This document shows positions 1 to 8,514 of a stretch of 35,394 nucleotides of DNA, piece by piece (within the stretch, counting starts at the first letter, position 1; each line of letters opens with the position of its first letter). The position numbers and the translations under genes were made by a program. Source of the DNA: an uncultured Anaerolineae bacterium (GTDB lineage Bacteria; Chloroflexota; Anaerolineae; Anaerolineales; Villigracilaceae); the NCBI GenBank assembly GCA_903822545.1, contig CAIJPN010000124.1:1-35394 (forward strand), in the 5' to 3' direction. Below the pieces are notes generated by a model. It worked only from the letters and a program-made list of their open reading frames with translations, ran no database searches and was not told the DNA's origin.

Positions 1-720
1 ACCTTCACACCTACCTTCACCCTGACACCATCCAACACCCCGACTTCCACACCCACCAAGACCGCCACCCCCACCAACACGGCGACCTTCACACCTACCT
101 TCACCCTGACACCATCCAACACCCCGACTTTCACCCCCACCAACACAGCGACCTTCACGCCTACCTACACCCTGACCCCATCCAACACTCCGACTTTCAC
201 CCCAACCAAGACCGTCACGCCCACCAACACAGCGACCTTCACACCTACCTTCACCCTGACACCCTCCAACACCCCGACTTCCACACCCACCAAGAGCGCC
301 ACCCCCACCAACACAGCGACCTTCACGCCTACCTACACCCTGACACCATCCAACACTCCGACTTTCACCCCAACCAAGACCGCCACCCCCACCAACACAG
401 CGACCTTCACACCTACCTTCACCCTGACACCATCCAACATCCCGACTTTCACCCCAACCAAGACCTCCACACCCACCAACACAGCGACTTCCACGCCTAC
501 CTTCACCCTGACACCCTCCAACACACCAACTTCCACCCCAACCAAGACCGCCAACCTCACCAACACAGCGACCTTCACGCCTGCCTTCACCTTGACCCCA
601 TCCAACACCGTCACTTCTACCCCCACCAACACAGCCACTTCCACACCTACCTTCACCCTGACCCCATCCAACACCGTCACTTCTACTCCAACCAAGACAA
701 CCACCCCCACCACAAACAGC
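1..720 (+). repeat. Tandem 84/66-bp coding repeat (Thr/Pro stalk)
   Basis: Nine imperfect units begin at 1, 85, 151, 235, 319, 403, 487, 571 and 637. Seven are 84 bp and two (85 and 571) are 66 bp, the short form lacking six codons. Each unit encodes a variation of [20 protein letters not shown] followed by a TxTPTNTA segment. All unit lengths are multiples of three, so gain or loss of a unit keeps the frame. The array probably continues upstream of the window. Confidence 0.9.
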
Positions 721-1662
721 ACTGCAACCCCGGCACCCACGTTATCCTGCCAACAGGCCCAATTTATCGGCGATGTCACCATCCCCGATGGCACGCTTAT
801 TAACCCAGGAGTAGCATTCACCAAAACCTGGCGATTTAAAAACATCGGCTCGTGCGTATGGGATACAAACTTTAGCCTGATATTTGCCGGGGGAGAGCGG
901 ATGAACGCCCCGGCCAGCATCCCGCTGCCCCGCGTTGTATTCCCCGGCCAAACAGTAGAAATCTCTGTAGATTTGCGCTCACCAGCTTTGCCAGGAAACT
1001 ATCGAGGCATCTGGCTGCTCAAAAACGGCCAGGGACTGCCAGTCGCGGTCAGCACCAAACTCTTCGCGCCGGTTTGGGTCGATATCGTAGTAAACACCAT
1101 CAGCCCCGAAGAAATCACCTTCGACATGGCCGCAAACGCCTGCCTCGCCACCTGGAGCAACAGCAAAGACATCCTGCGCTGCCCAGGCCTCGACCGCGAC
1201 ATCGCCGGTTACGTTCAATTCATCCCCACCCCAATGCTCGAAACCGGCACAATCTCACCGCGCGCTGGCCTGCTCACCTATCCCCAAAACATCACCGATG
1301 GCTACATTCAGGGCATCTACCCACCCATACGTGTGCGCAATGGCGACCACTTCCGCACTACCGTCAACTGCGACTACAACGCATCCGCCTGCCTCGTACT
1401 GTTCCAATTCGACTACCTGCTCAACGATGGCACCGGCGGCACACTCTGGGCCATCGGCGAAATTAACGAAGGCAAAACCTACTCACCCGATATCGATTTA
1501 AGCCACCTGGCCGGGCAAGATATCCGCTTCGTACTGAAAGTGCTGGCCTTTGGCCCCGCATTTGAAGACCGCGCCATCTGGGTCGCGCCGCGCATCGTTC
1601 ACATCCAACCGACCGGACAGCAAAAATACAGCTCGCCCAAGGCCGGAGATTCCCCACGCTGA
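1..1662 (+). CDS. Thr/Pro-repeat surface protein with NBR1-type Ig-like domain (5' partial)
   Basis: The reading frame is open from base 1 and ends at TGA 1660-1662, so the N-terminus lies outside the window. Residues encoded by 1-720 form a Thr-, Pro- and Ser-rich stalk of tandem 28- and 22-residue units. From about base 745 a globular part begins with a sequence typical of the Ig-like domain of NBR1 (N_BRCA1_IG): GDVTIPDGT, then [13 protein letters not shown], then the [14 protein letters not shown] stretch. About 200 further residues follow with no recognised family, probably another beta-rich domain. In Chloroflexota such domains commonly sit on secreted proteins, and a Thr-rich stalk suits O-glycosylation and a cell-wall or extracellular location; that is inference because no signal peptide is visible here. 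A strong terminator follows directly. Annotation starting at the first internal ATG (592) would remove nearly all of the stalk. Confidence 0.85.
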   Translation, partial: TFTPTFTLTPSNTPTSTPTKTATPTNTATFTPTFTLTPSNTPTFTPTNTATFTPTYTLTPSNTPTFTPTKTVTPTNTATFTPTFTLTPSNTPTSTPTKSATPTNTATFTPTYTLTPSNTPTFTPTKTATPTNTATFTPTFTLTPSNIPTFTPTKTSTPTNTATSTPTFTLTPSNTPTSTPTKTANLTNTATFTPAFTLTPSNTVTSTPTNTATSTPTFTLTPSNTVTSTPTKTTTPTTNSTATPAPTLSCQQAQFIGDVTIPDGTLINPGVAFTKTWRFKNIGSCVWDTNFSLIFAGGERMNAPASIPLPRVVFPGQTVEISVDLRSPALPGNYRGIWLLKNGQGLPVAVSTKLFAPVWVDIVVNTISPEEITFDMAANACLATWSNSKDILRCPGLDRDIAGYVQFIPTPMLETGTISPRAGLLTYPQNITDGYIQGIYPPIRVRNGDHFRTTVNCDYNASACLVLFQFDYLLNDGTGGTLWAIGEINEGKTYSPDIDLSHLAGQDIRFVLKVLAFGPAFEDRAIWVAPRIVHIQPTGQQKYSSPKAGDSPR

Positions 1663-1682
1663 AATGGCTTTCTACAAACAAA

Positions 1683-1716
1683 AAGGATGGGCATTTACCG
1701 CAGCCCATCCTTTTTT
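1683..1716 (+). terminator. Rho-independent terminator between convergent genes
   Basis: A 10-bp perfect stem, AAGGATGGGC (1683-1692) and GCCCATCCTT (1703-1712), is followed by a T run. An A run precedes the left arm, so it can also serve the minus-strand gene ending at 1752. Confidence 0.85.
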
Positions 1717-1751
1717 CGTTGACAGAAAAACGTCCCGGCACCCGGGCATTT

Positions 1752-2642
1752 TCACCCGCCCCGCAGCATCCTCCCCAGGCGTGGAATTTGCGCCCGGATA
1801 ATTGCTTCATCCATCGTCGCTTCAAAAAAACCGCCGATACCGCCATATTCACAAGATGCCACCCACGGCTCACGCCACGCCCCGGTGTGAATTTGCCCAA
1901 ACGCCCAGGCCAGGAACTCCCAGTCTGCATCCACAATCGGCAGGTGATCCATCCAACGCTCGCGATAGCGAGAAAGCTTATCGGGTTTGAGCAAACCCGA
2001 ATCGCGGATTCGATCCTGCCAGCCCTGGTCTAGATACTGGATACCGGTAATGTGCATCTCACGCAGCCGGTCAGTCGGCAGTTGGGCAATATACTCCTTA
2101 ACATCCATACCCAACTGCAAAGCAGCCAGCCGCGCATGCGAAATATCAAATAAAAACCCGCAGCCAGTCTCACGGATAATGGCATTCACTACCTGGGGCA
2201 AAATCGCCGCATTGACCAGATCCGTATCCCCGGCATCATTCTCAGCAATGACATTTTCTGCGCCAAAATGCCGCACCAACGTCTGCACATCACGGATCAT
2301 GCGCCCGGTGATTTTTTCGGCAGCACCAGCAGAATAATCAGCGGGATCAAGATCGGGGTTGTTTTTAAGGCTCGGCGCAAGGTGGATGTTGACAATCGGC
2401 GTGCTGGTTTGCTTCATAAATGCTTCAATGCGCGCAAAATCGACCGGAGCCTTCGTTTCACTATCCCGCACGGTTCCATCTCCACCTGTGACCTTGAGCG
2501 GGAAGTGGATATAGCCGGGATAATCAGCGATAACTTCATTAACGGTATCAGTCCAGCAAGGCAGCTTGAACAAATCAAAAGCATCGGGCTGGTCGCGCCA
2601 AAGCGCAAGGGCAGGTTTGGAGTAGTTGACAGCAAATTTCAT
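1752..2642 (-). CDS. MNIO/DUF692-like TIM-barrel enzyme (putative multinuclear iron oxidase)
   Basis: The 296-residue protein starts at the second of two adjacent ATGs (2645, 2642), because MKFAVNYS begins the barrel; the frame stays open upstream to a GTG at 2822 that overlaps the preceding gene, but that extension looks non-domain. Features match the DUF692/MNIO family of iron-dependent peptide-modifying enzymes (MbnB, TglH) and the wider xylose-isomerase-like barrel: VNIHLAP (His87), VIAEND (Glu134-Asn135), TGCGFLFDISHARL (Asp166, His169), LREMHITG (His197), MDHLPIVDADWEF (Asp232-His233, Asp238) and CEYGGIGG (Glu265). Known members bind two or three irons and oxidatively modify Cys in ribosomal peptides. 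No precursor peptide or partner protein is recognised next to it. It lies 128 bp after the transglutaminase gene on the same strand. The barrel fold is fairly sure; MNIO membership is inferred from motif order; the substrate is unknown. Confidence 0.6.
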   Translation of the reverse strand: MKFAVNYSKPALALWRDQPDAFDLFKLPCWTDTVNEVIADYPGYIHFPLKVTGGDGTVRDSETKAPVDFARIEAFMKQTSTPIVNIHLAPSLKNNPDLDPADYSAGAAEKITGRMIRDVQTLVRHFGAENVIAENDAGDTDLVNAAILPQVVNAIIRETGCGFLFDISHARLAALQLGMDVKEYIAQLPTDRLREMHITGIQYLDQGWQDRIRDSGLLKPDKLSRYRERWMDHLPIVDADWEFLAWAFGQIHTGAWREPWVASCEYGGIGGFFEATMDEAIIRAQIPRLGRMLRGG

Positions 2643-2770
2643 CATAGGAGGAGTGAATGGTGATTGGCTTGACTGTAAAAAAGATGTGTAGATTTTACTT
2701 TGCTTTTCCAGCATCCCCAAAAACTCTCGTGACCTAATTTTGATGGAGACCGGACAGACACGGCAACCTT

Positions 2771-5017
2771 TTACCAGCGGAACCTTCCCCGCACCAGCAA
2801 CCGCCATCTTAGCCGCCGCCACGCAGAAAGCGCAACCCGCAGCGCAGCTTTTTCCACCTTCGAGGGCGCAAACAACGCCTGCTCATACGTAGATGTCACC
2901 AACCGCAGATCTGCATTGGGGCCGAGCTGCTTTTCAAGGGCCGACACAAACTCGCGGATGGTGCGCCCGGGGAGCGGCGGCCCGGCCAGGTTCTGACCCA
3001 GGCGATAAATATCACGCATCATCCAGCGTAAAGACTGGCGCGCAGGGATTTGGATGAGTATGAAGCCTTCCAGCAAGAAAAATGCCAGGGCGAATAGCAG
3101 CACCCCCAACAACGGAAGCAGCCCCCAGCGCGCATAAAGCGGCAGTTGTTTGAGCGATTCTCCCAGCGCGGCCAGGGCCAGGTTATCGGGTTGCAGGGAC
3201 GGGGTGGGTATGGCGGCTGGCTGACTGGGACGCACGATTTCTTGCTGCGCCGAAGTCGGCTCGAACTCAACCCAGCCCACACCAGGGAAGTAAACTTCCA
3301 CCCACGAATGCGCATCGGCGGCCGTAATTAGATATTGGGCGGCGCGCACATCATACGTGCCGCTGGCGTAACCGCTCACCAACCGGGCTGGCACACCCTG
3401 GGCACGCGCCATCACCACCATCGCTGTGGCATAATAATCACAGTAACCCTTTCGCAACTCGAAAAGGAAGTAATCGGCCACATCTGTGCCGGGTGGCGGG
3501 GTGGGAACATCCAGGCTGTAGATGTAGTTCTGGCGCAGGTAACGCTCAATGGCGTCTGCTTTTTCGTAAGGCGTTTGTTTCCCGGCAGTTATATCTGCGG
3601 CCAGTTGGAGCACCCGCGCCGGGATGCCAGATGAAAGCTGGAGATAGCGCTCGCGCACCCAGCCAGGATACGCTTCACCAGCGGCCTGCAGCTGCTGAAC
3701 CGTGTAATTGGGCAGGTAAGACTCAACGATGTATTCAGGTGATGTAACCACTCCACCGAAAGCGTCTGCCTGGTCAAACGAGATCAAAGCGTCAGGGCGG
3801 CCCGCTGCGGGTGGCAAGCGCCAGGCTGCTTCAAAAGAACTATCGGAACGGTAAAAAGCCCCAGCCCAGTACAGAGTCCGATCATCCCAACGATAAATTG
3901 AATATTCCTGCCGCAAAAGCCGTTGATTGGCCGGGGGCAGATCGAAAACTGGCCGGTTGGCGCCATATTTACGGGTTTCAAGCGCGCTAGAGGCCCAGCC
4001 CAGGCCAGTGTATTCATCGTAAACGCGCGCCTTCCAATAATGGCGCGGCACGCTAACCACCTGGTCTGAAACCGGGATGGCTGGCAGTTCGCCAGTGCGC
4101 ACGCGAAAAATCAGGTTGTCATTCAACCTGGGGCTGCCGCCAAGCAATTTTTGCTGGGGCAGCGACGGGTTGCGGTAAATGCCATAAGGCGAGCCTTCCT
4201 GGTTCAACCCCAGCGAGCGCACCGAAAGCCTCTCTGACCCAGAAATGTGCGGGCGCACAGCATCAACAACGTCACGGAAAGGGATTATTGAGCCCAGCCA
4301 GGCCAGCGCCAGCAGCGTCACGCTCAACAACGTCACCGAAACGATGCTGAAATAAGTCACCAGATCGGCATAATCGATGCCGCGCGCCAGCCAGCGCCCC
4401 ACCCCAGCGCGATAGCGCGCCACACCCATTTGCGCCAGCCCCAGCCCCACCAATGCCAGCACGCCATCGGCGCCCTGCCCGGTATAATCGGCCAGCCCGG
4501 CCAGCAGCACCAGCGCCGGTGCCAGCCCGCCAAGGGCCATCTTCCGCGCCTGCGCCCAACCCACCCAGCCGCACACCAGCCACAAGAGCGCCCCCCAGGC
4601 CAGCGCATTCATCACCGGGTCATTAATCACCACTTCGTTGCCCGCCACCGCCGCCAGCCAGCCCTGTGCACGCACCCACAGCGCCAAAGTTTGGTCGGCA
4701 AAACCTTGCAGCGCCTCGCTGATATCTTCAGCCTGTTTGAATATGGAAAAAAACAGCCTCAGCAGGGGCCCATCATAACGGGCTGATACACCCCACAGCA
4801 CGATAGCACCAAACAAGAACATCCGCCCTGCCGCTCGCATCCCGTTTAATTGACCTTGCCCCAACCCCCAGCCGAGCAGCGCTGCCAACAAGCTGAAAAC
4901 CGTTAAAAGGGCAGTACTGGCCCCGCGAACCTGCCCCGCCACACCCCCGGCAAATACCAATATGGAGGCAATCATCAACCCCCAGGCCAGCCCCGCGCGG
5001 ATGGTGATCGTGGTCAT
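2771..5017 (-). CDS. TgpA-type membrane transglutaminase-like protein
   Basis: The 748-residue protein has a hydrophobic N-terminal part with about six or seven membrane segments (residues 1-250), a large extracytoplasmic region, a transglutaminase core around residues 485-600, then another membrane segment near 640-665 and a cytoplasmic tail of about 90 residues. The papain-like triad is visible as Cys526 in KGYCDYYATA, His570 in DAHSWVEVYFPGVGW and Glu586 in VEFEPT; Glu in place of Asp is usual in this bacterial branch. The ATG at 5017 was chosen because it overlaps the upstream stop as ATGA and has GGAG upstream; a TTG at 5032 is also in frame. It is coupled to the DUF58 gene, the common DUF58-transglutaminase pair usually found with MoxR ATPases; no MoxR is present. 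The substrate (peptide cross-linking or proteolysis at the cell surface) is unknown. Confidence 0.85.
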   Translation of the reverse strand: MTTITIRAGLAWGLMIASILVFAGGVAGQVRGASTALLTVFSLLAALLGWGLGQGQLNGMRAAGRMFLFGAIVLWGVSARYDGPLLRLFFSIFKQAEDISEALQGFADQTLALWVRAQGWLAAVAGNEVVINDPVMNALAWGALLWLVCGWVGWAQARKMALGGLAPALVLLAGLADYTGQGADGVLALVGLGLAQMGVARYRAGVGRWLARGIDYADLVTYFSIVSVTLLSVTLLALAWLGSIIPFRDVVDAVRPHISGSERLSVRSLGLNQEGSPYGIYRNPSLPQQKLLGGSPRLNDNLIFRVRTGELPAIPVSDQVVSVPRHYWKARVYDEYTGLGWASSALETRKYGANRPVFDLPPANQRLLRQEYSIYRWDDRTLYWAGAFYRSDSSFEAAWRLPPAAGRPDALISFDQADAFGGVVTSPEYIVESYLPNYTVQQLQAAGEAYPGWVRERYLQLSSGIPARVLQLAADITAGKQTPYEKADAIERYLRQNYIYSLDVPTPPPGTDVADYFLFELRKGYCDYYATAMVVMARAQGVPARLVSGYASGTYDVRAAQYLITAADAHSWVEVYFPGVGWVEFEPTSAQQEIVRPSQPAAIPTPSLQPDNLALAALGESLKQLPLYARWGLLPLLGVLLFALAFFLLEGFILIQIPARQSLRWMMRDIYRLGQNLAGPPLPGRTIREFVSALEKQLGPNADLRLVTSTYEQALFAPSKVEKAALRVALSAWRRLRWRLLVRGRFRW

Positions 5018-6303
5018 ACCAACGGTCTCCAATCTGCGCCTGGGGGGTTATGCGTGGCAGTCACCTTGCCAGTAAAAGATGTGCGCCACTCCCACTCGCC
5101 ACTGTGGCCGGGGCGCGCCTCGGGCCGATCCAGCAATTCACGCGGAATGACATGACAGGCCACTCCCATCTGCCCGCAGCGGGTGACCTGCAAAGCGGGG
5201 TTGGCCTGCCCGCCAAAGGTCAGCGGGTCAAGCAGCAGCACAGTCGGAATAATCCCACGCCAGGCCAGCGGAGCCAGCGCCTCCAACCAGGCCGGTTCGG
5301 TAGATGCGGTGATGATGATCAGGCTGGAGCCCATCCCAAAAGCGCGCTCATTGCAGCGAATGAAATCTGCCAGCGAAAAACTACCCGGTTGGGCCAATGC
5401 CAGGGTATACAACAACCCAAAACGCTGCTGCTGGCCTTCCCGGGGCGGGGTCCAGGCAGGTTCATGGCCGTTAACGGCCAGGCCAACCGGCTGGCGGCTT
5501 CTTAACGCCCGGTCAATCAGCGAGGCAGCCAGGATGACGCCATGCTCATCGGTTGAATCGTAACCCTGCCCCACCTGAGCGGCAGCATCCAGGTCAAGCA
5601 CAATCCACCAGTTAGAGGCAGGCGTGCCATCGAATAAACGCACAAAGGGTTTGCCCAGGCGGGCGGTTGTAGGCCAGTGGATGCGTTTCAGCGAATCACC
5701 AGGCTGGTATTCGCGCACACCAGCCGCGCCTACGCTTTGCTCGGGTGAATTGGGGCGCGGGCGGCCATCGCCCAGCGCGCCGCCAGGATGAATATCAATT
5801 GCCGGAAGCGGCACGACCGGCGGCAACACCAATAACGTGGCAGAAGCCGCATCCTCATGCGTAACCGAAAAAATCCCCAGCGGGTCACCACTCTGGAGGG
5901 TTGCCCCACCCAAGATGTATAGTCCGCGCCGTGAACAGGTTCCGCGCGTCAGCAATTGACTTTCGGTGTTCGAGCCCAGCCCGGTAGCCAGCGATGCATG
6001 GTAATCGGGCATGGTGGAGTGATCATCAATCTCCAGCCAAATGGCCGGAAAATTTGATGTATTTGTGAGCGTGAAGCGTTCTTCCAACCTGTCACCCACC
6101 TGTGCCCAGCCAAAACGTATCTCGCGCTTGAGTGTTAATCCACGCGCCAGTCCCCTGGCCCAAAAGAAACTCACGATCAAAGCCCCACCCAACCCGATCA
6201 TGGTGATTTTCCAGACCCGCGCCGGGGATATAAAATCCATGATGATTGAAGCCAGAACCAGGGCAGGCAGCAGCCAGCTATTAATTCGAAAGCGTGATCT
6301 CAT
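5014..6303 (-). CDS. DUF58 domain-containing membrane-anchored protein
   Basis: The 429-residue protein has two N-terminal membrane segments (about 10-25 and 33-50), a beta-rich region, and the DUF58 signature GVREYQPGDSLKRIHW at 195-210, followed by the PTTARLGKPFVRLFDG stretch and a von Willebrand A-like fold with WWIVLDLD. DUF58 proteins usually work with MoxR AAA+ ATPases and transglutaminase-like proteins, probably in assembly or maturation of surface complexes. The stop overlaps the next start by four bases (ATGA), so the two are translationally coupled. The start at 6303 is preferred over an in-frame GTG at 6357, because a terminator hairpin lies between them and a TATAAT box ends only six bases before the ATG, suggesting a leaderless mRNA. 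Confidence 0.85.
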   Translation of the reverse strand: MRSRFRINSWLLPALVLASIIMDFISPARVWKITMIGLGGALIVSFFWARGLARGLTLKREIRFGWAQVGDRLEERFTLTNTSNFPAIWLEIDDHSTMPDYHASLATGLGSNTESQLLTRGTCSRRGLYILGGATLQSGDPLGIFSVTHEDAASATLLVLPPVVPLPAIDIHPGGALGDGRPRPNSPEQSVGAAGVREYQPGDSLKRIHWPTTARLGKPFVRLFDGTPASNWWIVLDLDAAAQVGQGYDSTDEHGVILAASLIDRALRSRQPVGLAVNGHEPAWTPPREGQQQRFGLLYTLALAQPGSFSLADFIRCNERAFGMGSSLIIITASTEPAWLEALAPLAWRGIIPTVLLLDPLTFGGQANPALQVTRCGQMGVACHVIPRELLDRPEARPGHSGEWEWRTSFTGKVTATHNPPGADWRPLV

Positions 6304-6309
6304 ACGTTG

Positions 6310-6315
6310 ATTATA
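6310..6315 (-). promoter_or_regulatory. -10 box (TATAAT) of a probable leaderless transcript
   Basis: On the minus strand TATAAT is followed by six bases (CAACGT) and then the ATG of the DUF58 gene. Transcription would start at or next to the A of the start codon. No clear -35 box or Shine-Dalgarno sequence is visible. Confidence 0.55.
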
Positions 6316-6340
6316 TGCCGAGAAAATATCCAACGGGAAC

Positions 6341-6366
6341 AAAAATCCCGCCCTCACGGGCGGGAT
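6341..6366 (-). terminator. Terminator of the first secreted paralogue
   Basis: The hairpin AATCCCGCCC/GGGCGGGATT has a short CTCA-region loop; on the minus strand it is followed by TTTTTG. It separates the gene ending at 6396 from the DUF58 gene. Confidence 0.75.
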
Positions 6367-6395
6367 TTATCAAGATTTATGCAGAAGTTGCAGGC

Positions 6396-6905
6396 CTACG
6401 GAATACAAGTATAAGAATAAGCATAAAGCTGGGCATCGGCCTTAAGAGCGGCAAGGAAATACGCAAAATTGGTTCGATCTACGGTGTAGGTTACGCCTTC
6501 CGAATCAGCCACATCCCAAATAGTGAATTCATAACTGCTGCAAGGATACCAGGGCTTGCCAGGGATAATTCCAGAGAAAGCAAAACCTGCAAAATAGATG
6601 GCAGCACTCTGGCCCTCAAAATTACCTATGCCAACTTTGTCGCTCATGCATTTCACCTGGTTATTCTCCTTAAGAGAACAAGACAGGGGATAATCATTAT
6701 ATGCTACTCTTACATAGCCTTGCAGGTCCTTTTCCTTAAACTCACCATCCAGTTCGAAGATGAAGACGATGCCTTTGCCTAACACAAAGCGAATATCCAA
6801 CAATGTAACACTTTTTTCTTTCGCTGCCAATGCAGGGGTGGCGGTAGTTGCAAACAATGCCGCCAGAAGCAAAAGTGAAAGAACGGGCCAGAGTTTCTTT
6901 TGCAT
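6396..6905 (-). CDS. Secreted protein of unknown family, paralogue 1
   Basis: The 169-residue protein begins at ATG 6905 with a good ribosome-binding site (GGAAGGA) and a clear signal peptide ending in TPALAA near residue 28. The mature part contains ITL-like LLDIRFVLGKGIVFIFEL, then YPLSC and VKCMS, then AGFAFSGIIPGKPW and a C-terminal TCIP. It shares this order of motifs and Cys positions with the next gene (7075-7590), so the two arose by tandem duplication. Five Cys in the mature part could form disulfides outside the cell. No family is recognised; it may be a small beta-sandwich exported protein. It has its own terminator downstream. Confidence 0.8.
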   Translation of the reverse strand: MQKKLWPVLSLLLLAALFATTATPALAAKEKSVTLLDIRFVLGKGIVFIFELDGEFKEKDLQGYVRVAYNDYPLSCSLKENNQVKCMSDKVGIGNFEGQSAAIYFAGFAFSGIIPGKPWYPCSSYEFTIWDVADSEGVTYTVDRTNFAYFLAALKADAQLYAYSYTCIP

Positions 6906-7012
6906 AGTTTCCTTCCTCAAACAAGAATAAATTGGGGGTAGGGGGGAGACGCTTAATGCTATGATACATCTATGTGGTTTTTTGTGCAAGGGTTACCAAA
7001 TTGGGGCTTCCG

Positions 7013-7062
7013 TAGATCGAAAAAAGTCCCGCATCTTGCGATGCGGGACTTTTTTCGATCTA
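7013..7062. terminator. Perfect 23-bp hairpin, bidirectional terminator
   Basis: The arms 7013-7035 and 7040-7062 are exactly complementary around a 4-base TTGC loop. The stem contains a GC-rich core (GTCCCGCAT) and A6/T6 tracts, so it can terminate in both directions; it ends transcription of the gene at 7075-7590. Confidence 0.85.
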
Positions 7063-7074
7063 CTATTTCATTTT

Positions 7075-7590
7075 TTAGTCTAGCCAAGGCACCTCGTCAC
7101 GTTCAATGCAAGTTGCTTTATAAGTGGTCCAGCCCCACTCAAGTAGAAAATCAACCCACAACTGTTTCATTTGGCTTTTTACATAAATAGCATCAGGCCA
7201 CTTCACTATCTCACCATCGAAATCTTGTTGGATCGATAACGCATACCACGGACAAATCTTCTCGGGCATGGCACCCTCAAATGCGAAACCTGCCAGCGTA
7301 CCCGAAACAGATTTTCCAGAAATATCGCCAGAAAACTTGCTGGTGCAGGCAATCTGTCCATTTTCTTTGATAACGCACGAAAGTGGATAGCTGTTACTAT
7401 TGATGAATACTTCCCCTGTCAATTCGCTTTCCTTGAAATCGCCAGTCATATCAAAAAGAAAGACATAGCCTTTCCCTATGATGAAGCGAATTTCAGCCAG
7501 GCTGATGCTCTTTCCTGCCGCCAGGGCCGGGCTGGCAGTTGCCAATAGCATCACAACCAACAGAACAACCGAAAACAATTTCTTTTGCAT
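7075..7590 (-). CDS. Secreted protein of unknown family, paralogue 2
   Basis: The 171-residue protein starts at ATG 7590 with AGGAG upstream and a signal peptide (hydrophobic stretch then ASPALAAG). It is a clear paralogue of the neighbouring gene: ISLAEIRFIIGKGYVFLFDM, YPLSC, KENGQIAC, SGTLAGFAFEGAMPEK. Cys residues at the PLSC and IAC positions are shared, as is one near the C-terminus (TCIE). The C-terminal quarter differs most between the two, suggesting a diverged ligand or partner face. No known domain is recognised. A long hairpin terminator follows. Confidence 0.8.
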   Translation of the reverse strand: MQKKLFSVVLLVVMLLATASPALAAGKSISLAEIRFIIGKGYVFLFDMTGDFKESELTGEVFINSNSYPLSCVIKENGQIACTSKFSGDISGKSVSGTLAGFAFEGAMPEKICPWYALSIQQDFDGEIVKWPDAIYVKSQMKQLWVDFLLEWGWTTYKATCIERDEVPWLD

Positions 7591-8039
7591 AGTATTTTTT
7601 CTCCTGTTGAATGGGGTGGATGATACAACACTTACTCTATAATCATATATTATTCTTACACGCTTGTGCTTCTCATCACTAATAAACTTGCATTTCTGTA
7701 AGTATTTCTTCCGGGCCGACCAATTTAAAGATAGAACAGCTTTTGTATCCATTTTTCCAGCGAAAGGTCACCATATCACTGTACGCTCTGGTAACAATGT
7801 TTTGCAAACACAACCACATTATCGCTGTAATTCAATCAAGGAGTGTGAAGTGAATACGATTTCTATGAGTGTAGCAAAAATAGTGAGCAATTCCATCTGG
7901 GGTATTCTCTACATTCTCACTCCATCCGGGTCGACAGGCATGGGGGGAAAACCCCGATAAGATGCGGCACAAAAGCACATCGCTGGTGGGTATTTTTTGC
8001 TATACTAATTCTGACATCCCAATCACAGCGAGGAACCCC
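7591..8039. other. Intergenic region between divergent genes
   Basis: About 450 bases hold no convincing gene. The left part is AT-rich (around 7635-7660) and probably carries the promoter of the minus-strand secreted protein. A TATACT -10-like box at 8001-8006 probably serves the thioesterase gene. A plus-strand frame at 7664-7960 has no recognisable protein features. Confidence 0.5.
8001..8006 (+). promoter_or_regulatory. Probable -10 box (TATACT)
   Basis: TATACT lies 33 bases before the ATG at 8040, preceded by TTTTTTGC. No good -35 box is seen at the usual distance. Confidence 0.35.
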
Positions 8040-8510
8040 ATGGAAAAAGCTTTCCAAGATTACTACCCTGAGAATGTGGCGCAATGCTTCGGCTGCGGAC
8101 GGTTGAACGAGCACGGGCACCAGATCAAAACCTATTGGGAGGGCGAAGAATCAGTCACACGCTTCACCCCCGAGCCTTTCCACACCGCCATCCCCGGCTA
8201 TGTGTACGGGGGGCTGATCGCATCCCTCGTAGATTGTCACGGCACGGGGACGGCTGCCGCCGCAATGTACCGCGCCGAGGACCGGGAGATGGATTCCGAA
8301 CCGCCCTTCCGCTTTGTGACCGGCTCGCTGCATGTAGACTACCTGAAACCGACCCCGTTAAACGGGCCGCTGGAAATTCGCGGGCGCGTGAAAGAGGTCA
8401 AAGGCCGCAAAGTCATCGTTGAAGCGACGGTCTACGCCAACGGTGTGGTCACTGCGCGTGGAGAAGTAGTGGCAGTGCAAATGCCCGAATCGTTCCTGAC
8501 AGGAGGTTGA
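8040..8510 (+). CDS. PaaI-family hotdog-fold thioesterase
   Basis: The 156-residue protein starts at ATG 8040 with AGGA 7 bases upstream; a longer in-frame start at 7962 is not needed. It has the single hotdog domain of the PaaI/YiiD-type acyl-CoA thioesterases: an N-terminal CFGCG Cys pair (Cys16, Cys19) seen in many relatives, HTAIPGYVYGGLIASLVDCHG with the helix and acidic Asp65, and a C-terminal LHVDYLKPTPLNGPLEIRG strand region. Members hydrolyse acyl-CoA, often aryl or medium-chain; the exact substrate cannot be read here. The next gene follows after 4 bases, with its Shine-Dalgarno sequence inside this one's end, so the pair is an operon. Confidence 0.85.
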   Translation: MEKAFQDYYPENVAQCFGCGRLNEHGHQIKTYWEGEESVTRFTPEPFHTAIPGYVYGGLIASLVDCHGTGTAAAAMYRAEDREMDSEPPFRFVTGSLHVDYLKPTPLNGPLEIRGRVKEVKGRKVIVEATVYANGVVTARGEVVAVQMPESFLTGG

Positions 8511-8514
8511 GCGC

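Noticed and set aside
1-720. CRISPR-like array
   Set aside because: The repeats are contiguous, have no unique spacers, and encode a continuous Thr/Pro frame.
333-920. A long minus-strand frame rich in Val and Gly
   Set aside because: It is the antisense of the Thr/Pro repeat; the repeat unit being a multiple of three keeps the antisense frame open.
2643-2822. N-terminal extension of the MNIO-like protein from GTG 2822
   Set aside because: It overlaps the transglutaminase gene by about 50 bases and is not part of the barrel; MKFAVNYS is the natural start.
7664-7960. A 98-codon plus-strand frame
   Set aside because: It has no domain, weak initiation signals and lies in a promoter region between divergent genes.
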